A stretch of DNA of 64,000 bases, from assembly GCA_020726505.1 (NCBI GenBank), contig JAHLEZ010000009.1, forward strand, positions 1,178,001 through 1,242,000, given 5' to 3'. This document shows, one piece after another, positions 18,696-30,774 of the stretch; within the stretch, counting starts at the first letter, position 1, and the number at the start of each line of letters is the position of its first letter. A program made the position numbers and the translations under genes. The notes beneath the pieces were generated by a model that did no database searches, was not told the DNA's origin, and saw only the letters and a program-made list of their open reading frames with translations. The DNA comes from Leptodontidium sp. MPI-SDFR-AT-0119 (taxonomy: Eukaryota > Ascomycota > Leotiomycetes > Helotiales > Leptodontidiaceae).

Positions 18696-21600
18696 TTATA
18701 GAACCTTTGACCCTTCTTGAAATCCGAGAATAGAAATTCGCCCTGATGAGTATCCTAAGACAAGAATTCCGTTCAAAACAGCTACACAAATTGGTGATCG
18801 GTAATCAGGAGGCAGGCAGAGAATTTTTGTGCCCCCTTCTACTACCCAATCATTTGATACAAGTAGAGTAGGCACCTGCTTGCCGTCAGGCGAGAAGGCG
18901 ACTGATTTGACATAATCCGAGTGGCCCCGGAGCGTTTGCAGCGCCGCTCCTGTGACGGCGTCCCAGAGCCGGACCGTGTTGTCGCGGGAGCCAGAGACGA
19001 CCTGCTTGCCGTCAGGCGAGAAGGCGACTAAGTGGACCGAAGCCGAGTGGCCCCGGAGCGTCTGTAGCGCCGCTCCTGTGACGGCGTCCCAGAGCCGGAC
19101 CGTCTTGTCGGAGGAGCCAGAGACGACCTGCTTGCCGTCAGGCGAGAAGGCGACTGAGTAGACCGAACCCGAGTGGCCCCGGAGCGTCTGCAGCGCCGCT
19201 CCTGTGACGGCGTCCCAGAGCCGGACCGTCTTGTCGGAGGAGCCAGAGACGACTTGCTTACTGTCAGGCGAGAAGGCGACTGAGTAGACAGGATCCGCGT
19301 GGCCCCGGAGCGTTTGCAGCGCCGCTCCTGTAACGGCGTCCCAGAGCCGGACCATCTTATTAGAGGAGCCAGAGACGACCTGCTTGCCGTCAGGCGAGAA
19401 GGCGACTGAGTTGACATCAGCCGAGTGGCCCCGGAGCGTCTGCAGCGCCGCTCCTGTGACGGCGTCCCAGAGCCGGACCGTCTTGTCGGAGGAGCCAGAG
19501 ACGACCTGCTTGCCGTCAGGCGAGAAGGCGACTGAGTTAATATAAGACGAGTGGCCCCGGAGCGTCTGCATCGCCGCTCCTGTGACGGCGTCCCAGAGCC
19601 GGACCGTCTTGTCGAAGGAGCCAGAGACGACCTGCTTGCCGTCAGGCGAGAAGGTGACTGAGTAGACTGAATCCGAGTGGCCCCGGAGCGTCTGTAGCGC
19701 CGCTCTTGTGACGGCGTCCCAGAGCCGGACCGTCTTGTCGGAGGAGCCAGAGACGACCTGCTTGCCGTCAGGCGAGAAGGCGACTAAGTTAACCGAATCC
19801 GAGTGGCCCCGGAGCATCTGCAGCGCCGCTCCTGTGACGGCGTCCCAGAGCCGGACCGTCTTGTCGAAGGAGCCAGAGACGACCTGCTTGCCGTCAGGCG
19901 AGAAGGCGACTGAGTAGACTGAATCCGAGTGGCCCCGGAGCGTTTGTAGCGCCGCTCTTGTGACGGCGTCCCAAAGCCGGACCGTCTTGTCGGAGGAGCT
20001 AGAGACGACCTGCTTACCGTCAGGCGAGAAGGCGACTGAGTTAACATAAGACGAGTGGCCCCGGAGCGTCTGTAGCGCCGCTCCTGTGACGGCGTCCCAG
20101 AGCCGGACCGTCTTGTCGGAGGAGCCAGAGACGACCCGCTTACCGTCAGGCGAGAAGGCGACTGAGTTAATAGAATCCGAGTGGCCCCGGAGCGTTTGCA
20201 GCGCCGCTCCTGTGACGGCGTCCCAGAGCCGGACCGTCTTGTCGTAGGAGCCAGAGACGACCTGCTTGCCGTCAGGCGAGAAGGCGACTGAGTTAACAAA
20301 AGCCGAGTGGCCCGTGAGCGTTTGTAGCGTCTGGTTCCAATTTGCTTGCACTTTCGGTTTCTTTTGGATCCAGGGTGGTATGTACTTCTCAAACTCTCTC
20401 CGAACAATGCTCTTCTCCGGTGCAAAGACGAGGGCTGAACAGTAAAGCTGTAGGGGTGCCTGTTCAATTACAGTCCGGTTAAATAGGGCGAATCGCTTTG
20501 CATCATGGACGAACGCGTACAGATTAGGACTTTTATCAGCCTTTAGTATAGATTAGTCAAGTTTTCTTGTATACTGGAAAGAAGGCTTACTGGAATAAGT
20601 CCCTCTAAGGAGATTATTGCAAGAATCCCCTCTGAAGTCTTCCCCATCCAGCCAAGGGCCTCAAGCCAGTGAAGGAGGTGTACCTGGAGGAACTGATGGA
20701 CTTGGCCGTTGTCATAAAGTTGAGTATTACACTTCTGAAGATGCTGAATCCAGTAGAGACATGCGTACTTGACCTCTGGAAGAAGACATTGCTCTATTCG
20801 ACTGCTCTCGATGTTAGCCACAGGAGTACCGGGAGCCTCTTGTCCGCAAACATCTTGCTTGAGAGAGTTCGACATAAGGCGGATACAGTTATCGGCCAAC
20901 GTTCGATGTGCTTGGCTCTCGTCTACCCAGAATAGCTGATCGTGGCATCTTTGCTTGTTAAGAAGGAAGTCGCGAAACGAGGGATGATGGAGACGGAGTG
21001 GGTATGTTTGGTCCTTTGGAATATGTAGGATTGCATGCAGATCTTCAAGACAGTCATCGAAAGCTTCTGATCCAAGTTCTAGTAACCCACTCAAAGATTG
21101 GACAGAGAGCGGGGACAGCAACGTTATTATACACCCAAGAATATCTCTTAGCATGCCAAGGAACTCTTCTTTCTCCTTGTTAGAACATTTTACTGGGATA
21201 GAGTATTTGAGAACTGTAATATAGATCTCGTTGAGATGCTTTTCTGGCTCGTGTTCTGCGACCGAGCTATCAGCCTGGAGAATAGCTGCTAATCGTCTTC
21301 GAATGAGAAATGCCTTTTCAACTTCCTGAATAAAACGGCAAGTAGTTGCAGCCCAGATGAATAGGCCATCGGCAAGTTGGACCAATTGTTTCAAGGTCAC
21401 TTCACCTGGCCAGCTAGCACCCAGGGACGGCTTTTCCTTCCTAATCAGGCCGAGGTTGTATTCTAGAAACACTGTGATATCATGGTTTATAGTCGACGGT
21501 GATATATTGTGGAGCACAAAATCTTTATGCTCAGCCTCCGGTACTTTGTAGAATCCATGTCGAATCGGAGTTTCGCGTCGGCTCGTCAGAAATATTTGCA

Positions 21601-22967
21601 GCCGGACTGTCTTTAGTGATCTAGCTTCGGCTAGGAGTTTTAGGACAATCCGAATTTCGTTGTCGCCCTCGCATTCATCTAGTGCATCGATCACGAGAAT
21701 ATACGGCAAGGGATGTGAATCGAATCCGAGCTTAGAAAGCGGACGAAGAACGAGTTGACGCCACTGGTCGATAAGAGCGCGGGTTTCGATATCACCATGC
21801 TCTTTGACTGCATCAGATATAGCTCCCTGGAGTGACGGTATAGTACTCGCGAGCTGGAAGGCAATGGTAGTAACGAACATGTCAGCACGACTAACATCTC
21901 CACCGCCTCTTGAAAAGAAGAAGCTGGCCCCGAGACGCTTCTGCTCAAAATATCTGCGAGCGACAGTACGCGCAATCGTCGACTTTCCTGTGCCAGCTAA
22001 GCCGTTTAGCCAGAAGATGGACCGCTCGTCTTGTCCATCAGCCCACTCGTATATCTCTTGTAGAAGGTCGACACGGGTGTCAGGAAGGCAATTGGGTTCG
22101 TCCTGGCGCTTGTACGAGTTGAAAGGCGCCTCGGAAGCGTACGGCAAATGACTGTCTAGCCACGCAGCATCTTGTGATAGCAGTTAGTGAGAGACCTTAT
22201 CCACTTGCAAGTGTCTTTAACGAGAATTCATATCTTTATAAATATTCTTACTGGAAGCATGATTGTTAACTGAGCCTTTATTAATTATATAATCCTTTAA
22301 CCGATAGCTACGACACAGAAGGCGTACCGATGTGATTTGTACCAATGAACTGTTGGCCTGGGCCGTTGTTCTGGTTGCCCGTACCATTGTTGTTGTTCTG
22401 AGTGCCACCACCGATATTGTTGTTTTGGGCGCCACTACCATAGTGTGCAAATGCAGGCGCATCTTCGAAATCGTCAGGCAACGAAGGCTCCATCTTAGAC
22501 ACTTCCTCGATAGCCTTTGCCAATTGCTCTTTTGATCTCGGTGTCGTTACTTCCGGGAAGTTCATTGCCATGAGTTGCAAGTCGTCTAGAATCCCCCGTA
22601 CTAAATCCTCCACACGACCGCCCTTTCCAATCGTCCGCGCAGCTTTCACATACCGATCCAACCTCGAGTCATCCTCCTCCGGCATGACCTTTGTAAATAA
22701 CTCCTGCAGCTGTGTTGCCCGAAGTTGACAATCTTCAAGGGTAGGCTTGAAAGCAACCTTTTTGGCCTCGTCCGCCACGGTTTCGACATACTTTTCGGCG
22801 TCTTCGAGGAGCTTCGAGATGAGAGGGAGCTTTGACGCTGATTTCTTGAAATTTACGGGGAGGCCCTTGGCATCCTCGACAGCCTCGTACACTTGCTGAG
22901 TAGCTTGGATGATTGTAATGACCGACGAGAGTAGGCCAAGGACAAGACTTGCTTCGGCGCCTGACAT
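18696..22967 (-). CDS. NLR: SesA-like domain, N/Q/G-rich motif, NACHT, WD40 repeats
   Basis: Predicted exons are 22967-22328, 22170-20591 and 20540-18696, about 1354 residues. Phases fit at both joins (donors GTACGC and GTAAGC). The first intron could instead be two introns around an 18-nt exon at about 22251-22268, also in frame. Residues 1-175 are the SesA-type domain, and 177-213 an N/Q/G-rich tract (GSGAQNNNIGGGTQNNNN, then GTGNQ and GPGQQ) placed like the sigma-type amyloid motif of fungal NLRs. The NACHT domain has Walker A GLAGTGKS (about 270-277), Walker B ILVIDALDECEG (about 370-381) and LTSRRETPI. The PLQLYCSALVFAPEKSIVR linker typical of HET-E-like proteins follows, then 11 full WD40 units plus a partial one, and the usual SNDWVVEGG...LPPDYRSP end. 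Such proteins sense non-self and can trigger cell death. No stops or frameshifts are seen, so I judge it functional. The ligand and downstream effector are unknown. Confidence 0.92.
18930..20318 (-). repeat. 126-bp WD40 unit array, 11 full copies
   Basis: Each 42-residue unit reads LRGHSxxxxSVAFSPDGKQV then VSGSxDKTVRLWDAVTGAAL and QT, with near-identical DNA between units. Differences cluster at the four residues after GHS (AFVN, DSIN, SYVN, DSVY, DSVN, ADVN, GSVY, ASVH) and at the residue after SGS (Y, S, F, R). In HET-D/E/R proteins such sites vary under diversifying selection and gene conversion. The pattern implies unequal exchange and array-length polymorphism; recognition function is inferred. 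Confidence 0.93.
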
Positions 22968-23480
22968 ATTTGGGATATAAGAGCGCTGATAAAGTAAGCA
23001 GGGTAGTTACGAACTTCTAAGGCTTTCGTACAAGGCTGTCCACGAGTAGTAGACCGCGCTCGGTGAGTCAGGGAAGACAGAAGTCTATTTATTTCGTTTA
23101 TTTCGGTATGAAAGACCTAGAAGAATAGCTCAAGACTGATCTAGCTAGGGGCTGAAAGGATGATGATGCGGCTGGTAGAGTACACTGAACGTGCGGTGGT
23201 ATCGAAGGAAGAGATGATGGTGATGATGATGATGATTTCGAGGACGAGATGTCGAGCGGGAAGATCTGGGGCCCGATTCTTTAGCGTCGCGGGGAGAGCG
23301 CGGCACTGCTGCCCAATGTTAGCGCAGATCGCTGCCTGATCAGTGAGGTTTGGAAAGCATCGTGTGTATGCAGGGATTAAGGCTGCTAGCCAGAATTATG
23401 CCCAGTGCAGCCAGAAGCGTCTTGGCAATGTGGCTCAGTTTGAATTCTAGTTTGGCTGTAGCAATCATGACTGACTTGTC
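22968..23480 (-). promoter_or_regulatory. Upstream region of the SesA-NACHT-WD40 gene
   Basis: It contains GATCTGGGGCCCGATTCTTT then AGCGTCGCGG and GAGCGCGG (about 23263-23305). This parallels the GATCTGCGG...CCC...AGCG...GCGCGG block upstream of the other two SesA genes, though the overall match is weaker. A short GATGATGATGATG run lies at about 23222. Presumed promoter; no defined sites. Confidence 0.5.
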
Positions 23481-23489
23481 CCTTGGCAT

Positions 23490-23725
23490 CTGCAGGGATG
23501 TATGTCTGAAGAGGATCTTGTCCTTCTAAGGGCTGGCCCTACCACGGGAGCAGGTACGGTCGAGGGAAGCGTGTTCAAGGCGAGGAGGATAGGGGATCAG
23601 ATGCATAGGCGAAACACCACAAAAGAAGATGAAGAGGTTGACATTAGAAGGAGACATGAGGCGCAACATCTTTATGGGAAACGATTAGTGTATTATAAAA
23701 GGGTACTTTTATAAACACTTTATTA
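23490..23725 (+). repeat. Direct repeat partner of 17830-18060
   Basis: A second copy of the block at 17830-18060, less mutated: a 70-codon open frame (MSEEDLVLLRAGPTTGAG...) crosses it. It lies just before a second copy of the start of the SANT-like gene, so 3' and 5' pieces of that gene sit in tandem here. Confidence 0.75.
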
Positions 23726-23884
23726 CTTTTATGCTATTATTATATTGTACAGTCCCAAACCCTTTGTCGCAATGCTGATGCCCGTCCTCGCCTGATCACT
23801 TTACTATTGCTGCTGTCTACTTTTCACCTATGATCTTGTCATCTATCGTGTATGTGGAGAATGCACATCCAAATAAGGACGTGA

Positions 23885-25070
23885 AAACGACTCGAGGCGG
23901 TGCCGGTAGCGTCAGCAGCCGATGATAATAGGGGCTACAGGCCCGGAAGTCGAGGTATGTGATAGAGATGTGTTTAGCTTGTAGCAACAGTTACTGACTT
24001 GTAGGAATCTGACTAGGGACCGGTACTATTTATAAACACAGCGACAAATCAAATAATGACGAAAACGGCGACGACCGCGACCTCTCCATAATCGAAGAAT
24101 TCCTATTCACCAAGCTACAAGAGCAGGGCTTCACAACGGAGGATCGAGGCCTAGATAAGACGGGCAGAGTAGAGGGGGGGCTCTGTCGACCAGAGCAGGT
24201 CAGCACAAAACGATGACTCAGGTGGGTGTCTAGGTAAGCGCGCACACTATATCTTCTGTTTGTGGAAATAGACGGACGATTTTTAGATGGTCCAATTTTC
24301 CTAGTAGGAGAAGACGATTCAAGTGCCTCCGCAACGGAAGCCCTTGACGTTCGTCTTCGTACCGAAATAGAGCCAGACGCGGGCCTTTTCGATAATCCAG
24401 AGTATACCGTCGACTCGATCACTCCGGCCACTCCTTACAGTTCCGATAGGGGCCACGATATTGATAACGTCCCCGAGACGGCTACGCGCTTGCAGCTTGC
24501 GAGAAGGGAGCTTCGACGTCAAACCCTATACCTCCTACCTCTTCGTGCCTCTCGAGCGAGATAGTGCATGGCAACATCAGCACAGAAGGATCACAGTGCA
24601 CTAGATCCGAGGCCAAGTCCTCTTCGAGCCCGGCGCCCGCCTCCACGCCATTGGAGAGCGTCGCCAGATACCCAGCTCAATCAAGAGGATCGTCTTCATA
24701 CCGGTCAAGGCATAGCAGATAAACACGGACTGGTTGACTCTACGTTCGACACTTTCCCTATTAATGAGGGGCAGACGGAGCAGCAGCAGGCGGTGGAGCA
24801 GGAGGGCAGATATAATAGCGGGGATAAGGATAGGGGACTACAGATACTTTTTCGAGCGAGCTGGTTTAAAGGCGTCCTTAGCGATACTTCTGTCTCATCC
24901 GGGTCGATCAGGTCGATTTCGACTTCTTCTAAGAATTATGCACTGCTCTGAAGATTCTCTCCTCGAGCTTTCGCCTCTGGAAGACTGTCTCCCCTCGAAG
25001 ATATATGTTGAAGTTGGGCAAAGCGAAAGGTATTGTAAATCTTTGGTCGTAGATCTAAGTAAGTAACGTT
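23885..25070 (+). pseudogene. Second, partial copy of the SANT-like gene
   Basis: It aligns with 15320-16740. The conserved intron recurs (GGTATGTGATAGAGATGTG ... TAGGGACCGGTACTAT), followed by IIEEF...TKLQEQGF and DDSSASATEALDVRLRT then EIEPDAGLF. The start codon region is lost and no SANT-like end follows in this copy. Frames of 100 and 127 codons survive (24262-24564, 24568-24951) but the joint protein is broken. It differs from the first copy in that KLQEQGF keeps Gln where copy 1 has a stop, and the MITE is absent. Confidence 0.55.
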
Positions 25071-26700
25071 AGTAGTTATCTCGAGAGACTTGATTTTGCT
25101 CTAGTTTTCGGGGAAGTAGCTTAAGACGGCCCTAAGCATATAGGTTCTTAAATTTTAATTACCTCATCTACGTTAATATTAGGGTTAGACTTGATGTGAA
25201 AGGGTACGACAAACTTGAACTTTTATAAGTTATCGTCCTTAATAAGATTAAAAAGTGAAGTTAACTAGGAGTCTATAACTTAAAAGAACTTGTCGTAAGA
25301 AAGACCGCCATAATCCACGCTACTATTAGCGATCCCCTTAATCACAATAGTTAGCGTGGCTCGTTTTAGCGGGCGTGGCTTCTCAGCTGCGGTTCCAGAA
25401 TGCAACAGCTTTCTCAGAGTCGTCTAAAAAATGCCAAGGAAAAGGTAACTTAAAAAGGGTAAGAGATAATTAATTCGAAAGGTGATGTTTGGTTTCGGTG
25501 AGGCTGGGGTGATTTACAAAGGGGTAAGGGCTTGCGAACTTAGCTTTTTCGCATAGGGGTGCGGGCATTCATTTAACATGACACTGTTCTCGATGTGATG
25601 CGATTATGCGAATTTGATTTTCGTAAACCCACTAGTCTTTTATTATTATGTAATACAATACTAATTATTAATACTTAATACACGACTAATATGAACCTAA
25701 GATTTAACTATTAATATTAGCCCTTTATATAGTGACTAAAACTACGAAAGCTATCCCCTAGCGCTACTGCGCCGTTACGCCGCTTTTTATTAATAGTTAG
25801 TATTATAGTTAGCCTCGAAGAGAATTTAGGAGAGCTAATAGTTTAACTTAAGAGAACCCTTTTTAGTCTGTTTTAAGCTATAAACGTGCCACATAGTAAT
25901 ACACTAATTATATAATTACTTCCTAAGGCGGTTTTAGCTCTTATCGCGCGCGAGTTTGCCTTAAGACTAACAATTAGACTTATATAACAATGTTAATATA
26001 TACGATCTAGCCACTTTAATATGACTTATATTACACTTATTACGCCTAGAAAAGGCTCGTTTTTTTGCCGTTTATTAAATTATTTATCAAGTCTGTTAAT
26101 AGACTTAAGTTTCAACTATTAGAATATGTATTTAAATGAGCTGAAAAATTCATATGTACTCTTTCTTAGAAAATGAGATATTTATTCCTGTTTTAGTAGT
26201 ATAACGGCCAGCTCGGCCCTCTCTTTATTATCTCTAGCAATACCCGTGAACTGTAGATAGCTAGATATACGAAGGCATTTAATTGTTAAGTATTAGTGAC
26301 TAATCTACTTACTGTATTTAGAAGACTACAAAAACAGTATTAAAAATAACCTTATATACCTTTCCTCTTTTAGTTCTAATCTCGATATTATTTGTTTAAT
26401 TAGTAGAGTTATACCTAAGTATATATAAAACATGTGGTTTATATTAACTTAGTCGTAATTAGACCTACTATAACTGACATTTTTCACACTTCCCCGCTTC
26501 CCTTTCGGTGTAAAGCGGGTCTATTCGAGGGGCTTATTATATCTCTTTATTAGACTAGTTTTGAGGCTATTGGCTTCATTGGACACTCACGAGTTATAAT
26601 ACTAAATGTTAAAATATATACAACTTATAAAAGCCTTTATACTTAGTCTCTTATTCTAATACCTTAACCTTCCGTTAGTCTTCCTTAGTCGTAAGTCGAG
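25071..26700. other. Decayed AT-rich DNA, no gene recognised
   Basis: From about 25080 the sequence turns TpA-rich with stops in all frames. A less altered patch lies at about 25300-25640. I recognise no domain or terminal repeat in this stretch. Confidence 0.5.
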
Positions 26701-26702
26701 TA

Positions 26703-29700
26703 CAGTCCGTCCGGCTCAAACACGACAATTTCTTAAACCTTAAAAAGGTGAGGATATTTTTTAATGAAAAGTTGCGCCTTAGTATATAAACGTATTTGGC
26801 TTCTTAGCTTTTTTTATTTTACTATGTAATTAAAAAGTTATACTTAAATATAAAATAAAAAAACGGGTTTTCAAAATTTTTAATCACTTTGTCTTAGTAT
26901 TGTCTTTGCTAAGATATAACTTTAGTATTAAGACCCACAAAAAAAATCTAATTAGTGCGTTTTACTCCCCTTGATCGTGTACGTAATTTAGATTAGAAAG
27001 TGTATAAAAATATTGAGATTTAAAAATTGTTTTTTAAAGTAAAGTTCTAGCTTAGCAGCTAAGCGAGATAAAATATCGTCAACTTTAACGTCTAACTTAC
27101 ACTTATTATTACTATTACTATTACATTACTACCACCTTTGCCACAACCTTTACTAGAGCTAATATGGCTCCTTCGAAGAGAAATCGAAGCGCTACACTTA
27201 CTGAATCACCTCCTAGATCGCCTATTAGGCCAATTACGAAGCGCCTTCGTCAAAAAACACCTGAAGCCTCTAGTTCTTTACCTTTACCTTTACGCCCTAC
27301 AAAGCTTACCTCTACTTCTACGCCTACTACTTTTAATAATAGTTAAATTGACGAATTAGAGTTTGAGGAGGAAAGAAGAGCTCAAGTGATTAGCGAATTA
27401 GAGAGTAAAGAGAGTAAAGAAGAAGAAGATAATATTACTCGCGCTAACGAGTTTTTAAATCAAGATCTTAAAGAGCTAGGCCCGGATAGGCTAGACAAGG
27501 AGGATATTAACGAATTAGATATTAAGAAGAAAGTACTAAAGAGTTTAAAACCTCTAAGTACTTTCGTTAGTCAATAATCGACTCAAAGGGTAGCTTAAGT
27601 ATACTATTTGAGAAAGTGATTAATACGCCAACTCTCAGTAAGTACTTGACTTCTTTTAATATATATAATATAACTAACTTTTAAATTAGACTTTAAAAGC
27701 TCTTATAAGAGTAAATTAGTTCCTCTTAAAGAGAAATCTTCGGCAACTCGCTAGAGAGCAAGAGCCGCTCAAAGGGAGCTAAATCGACAAACCTCTCTTC
27801 AAAAGCTTAATATAATACATTTAGCTATTAAACTAACAACTCAACAACCTCTCTCTACTTTCTTTAAGCCAAAACCTTTACCTTTACCTCTACAAGAAGA
27901 AGATATATTCGAAGACATCGATTCTAGTAACGACGACGATAAAGATTCTGACTTTGACGCTCAAGTAAAAGCGGAATTTGAAGCCGAAGATAACTCTATT
28001 GAGTTAGATAATCTTAACGACGTAGAGTTTCTTAATAGTGGACGAAGCGAGCTCTTATTAGACTCTCTAATTAGCGACGCAATTACACTTGACTTACCCT
28101 TCTTTACGCCAAAGACTTATAAAGAGGTCCTCACTTCGCTTAAACAGTAAATCAACAACAAACACCTTCACTTACTCCCTCGCGTACGCTTCGAATATTC
28201 GCTTATTCAATAATACGTTCAAAACCTCTTGAAAAAGAGCCCTCGAAGAGGTAGAATCGAGGCCTCTTTACTCGTAGCCGAGAGTAATCACCCTACTAGA
28301 AACGGAAAAAACGCTTGCCCGAAAGATTAGAGCCTTATATCTCTATTATCGAACCTACGGCTCTTTACCTCTTAAAACTCGTGATAGTAAGCAAAAGAAT
28401 CGCTCTTATCTTAACAACGAAGACATATTTAAAGCTTATAAAGCTTGGCTATTAGCTCAAAAGCTCGCTATAGTAACACTTAAAGGATTTCGACACGCTC
28501 TTAATACGCAAATTATGCCTCGACTACTCGCCTTAGCTAAGAAGAGTAAGAAGTCCCTTTTAGGAAAGACTACTAGTACACGTAATAACCCCAGTAAAAA
28601 GCAAAAAGAATGGAAATCCCTTAGTAAAACGGCTACTTATAAGTGGTTAAATCGACTCGGCTTTTACACTACCGAAGAAAAGAAGGGAGTCTACGTAAAC
28701 GGCCATAAGAGAAAAGATGTTATTAAATATCACCAAAAGGAGTTTCTACCGCAAATAGCTCTTTATTAATCGTTAACTATAAATTACGAGGAAAACGGTA
28801 ATAAAGTCTTATAACTAATTCTACTAACTCTACTACCGGGGGAGAAAGAGCACGTTATCTACTACTACGACGAGAGTTACTTTCACGCTAAAGACTATTC
28901 TACTCGAATTTAGTTAGACGAGAATCAACAAAAAATGCCTTCTAAGAGTAAAGGAGGCCTTATTCACTGCTCTAACTTTATAAGTCTCGAAGGGAGGCTT
29001 ACTATTAGTCAAAAAGACGCTCGGAAGATCATATATCCGGCCGGCCCTTAAAAAAACGCCTATTAGGATACCGAGGCTCTTCTAGAGCAAATAGACGAAG
29101 CTATTAATATATTCGAAGAAAAGCACCTTAATAAGGTAGCTGTCTTTGTATTTGACTAATCAAGTGCTCACGCTAGTAAGGGAAGTAGAGCCTTAAACGC
29201 CTTTGCAATGAATCTTGGAGAAGGAGGAGCTCCTTTACCTTAAAAGGTAAATTTCAGTTATACCTTCCCTTTTAGGAAATACTTACTAATTGATTACTTT
29301 TACAGAATACCTACTTTCCTCCTAATATTAGCGAGGCTAAGTAAGCTTGTGGGTTAGTTAGTACTACCCAAGAGCTTAATTATAAGGTTAAAAAGGTTAT
29401 TAAGGTTATAATTCCTGGGAAAAGAAATAGAGTCAAAGAGACTATTATCGAAGAGACTCCAAAGGGAATAAAGTAGATTCTTGTAAAGAGAGGGTGCCTA
29501 CCTACTAGTAAGTAACTCTTTATTAGTTACTGAAAAATGTATTAATAATTTATAAGTAAAAAGCTTCTAATCGCTAAGTGTACTAGGGAAGCTAAAAAGA
29601 AGTGTAATAACCTTCTTTCTTGGCCTTTAACTAAGAAGGCTACTTGTTACTTAGCACGAATATTAGCTAATCACAAGGACTTCTTTAAGCAAAAGTCAGC

Positions 29701-30772
29701 TCTTAAAGAGAAGCTATTAGCTAAAGGACATAAGTGTCTCTTTTTACCGAAGTTTCACTGTGAGCTAAACCTAATTGAGATGTATTGGGCCTTTTGTAAG
29801 AACCTATATTGACAGGTTTAGAAGACTACCTTTAACGACGTACGTATCACTTTCTACTTACCATTTTGGCTTTATTTACTTACTTACTCGCTTACTTTTT
29901 AGGCTCGACAAGCTGCCTTTAAAGCTCTTGATTCTTGTCCTCTTAATACGTTACGAAGGTATATTAATAGAGCTTCACGCTTTATAGATGCTTACCGAAA
30001 AGGGCTTAGCGTAAAGCAAGCAGCTTGGTGTGTTAAGAAGCAAAGCGGCCATAGAACTATATCGGAGATATAAATAAAGGAGTTTAATATAGTACTAGAG
30101 GGTAGCCCCTTAGAAATAGATCACTTGGCTTGATTAGTTAGATTTTGTATTTAATTACTAGCGCGGTAGCTAACTCAGCAGTTATAAAAGTGCTTTATTT
30201 AGAGTCCTCTCCTTAAGAGTCTAATATCTCTCTCTCTGATTCAGTCTTAGAACCTTTACTTAAATCCACTTTAAAGGTTATAACTCTTCTAGCCTATTGA
30301 CATAATTAAGCTAATAACTAAGTATTATAAGTTGTAAAGTTACTCTATTTATATAAAAAATAAAAGATATAGTTATATAAGTGATATTCTAATTAAATAT
30401 TAAATTAATAACTTTTTATTTTTAAGTTAGAGTTAGAAAATAAAAATATTAAAGTAGGGTATATTATACTAATATATTTTTAGTTTTTTTTTAATAAAAA
30501 GTTGTATTTAGATTAATAATAAATATAGAGTAAAAAGGTTTTTAAAAATAATCACTATAAGTTTTTAAAAACCTATATTAAAAAATAAAAAAAGGTCTAA
30601 ATATTTTGATCACTTTTTTTATGCCAAGCCCTTAATAACTAAGTCACCCTAAGTCCAATCGGGATAAAAGTGGGTCCATTCGAACGCTAACAATAACGCG
30701 CAAAATATAAGTTAAACAGATATATTATAATACTTAATCTATTTTTTTACCGTGTTTGAGCCGGACGGACTG
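26703..30772 (+). mobile_element. 4.07-kb TA-flanked DNA transposon, RIP-degraded
   Basis: The left end CAGTCCGTCCGGCTCAAACA and the right end TGTTTGAGCCGGACGGACTG are perfect inverted repeats over at least 20 bp, and both are flanked by TA (26701-26702, 30773-30774). A plus-strand DDE transposase relic fills the interior. The terminal repeats are well preserved although the coding part is riddled with stops. Confidence 0.92.
27164..30074 (+). pseudogene. DDE-superfamily transposase relic
   Basis: It starts MAPSKRNRSATLTESPPRSP and runs through acidic linkers. It then shows YYYDESYFHAKDYSTRI, a weathered VAVFVFD*SSAH block, and FHCELNLIEMYWAFCK near 29755-29800. These are the D, D and E blocks of the fungal transposases whose last block reads FHCELNPIEMYW. 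An 84-codon stretch at 28515-28769 (KTATYKWLNRLGFYTTEEKK) is a DNA-binding-like segment. Stops are TAA and TAG at Gln- and Trp-type positions. I am confident of the superfamily but not of the exact family. Confidence 0.75.
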
Positions 30773-30774
30773 TA

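Noticed and set aside
18952..20467. Several open frames on both strands over the WD40 array.
   Set aside because: Repeat-derived shadows of the WD40 frame; a 126-bp unit keeps all frames periodic.
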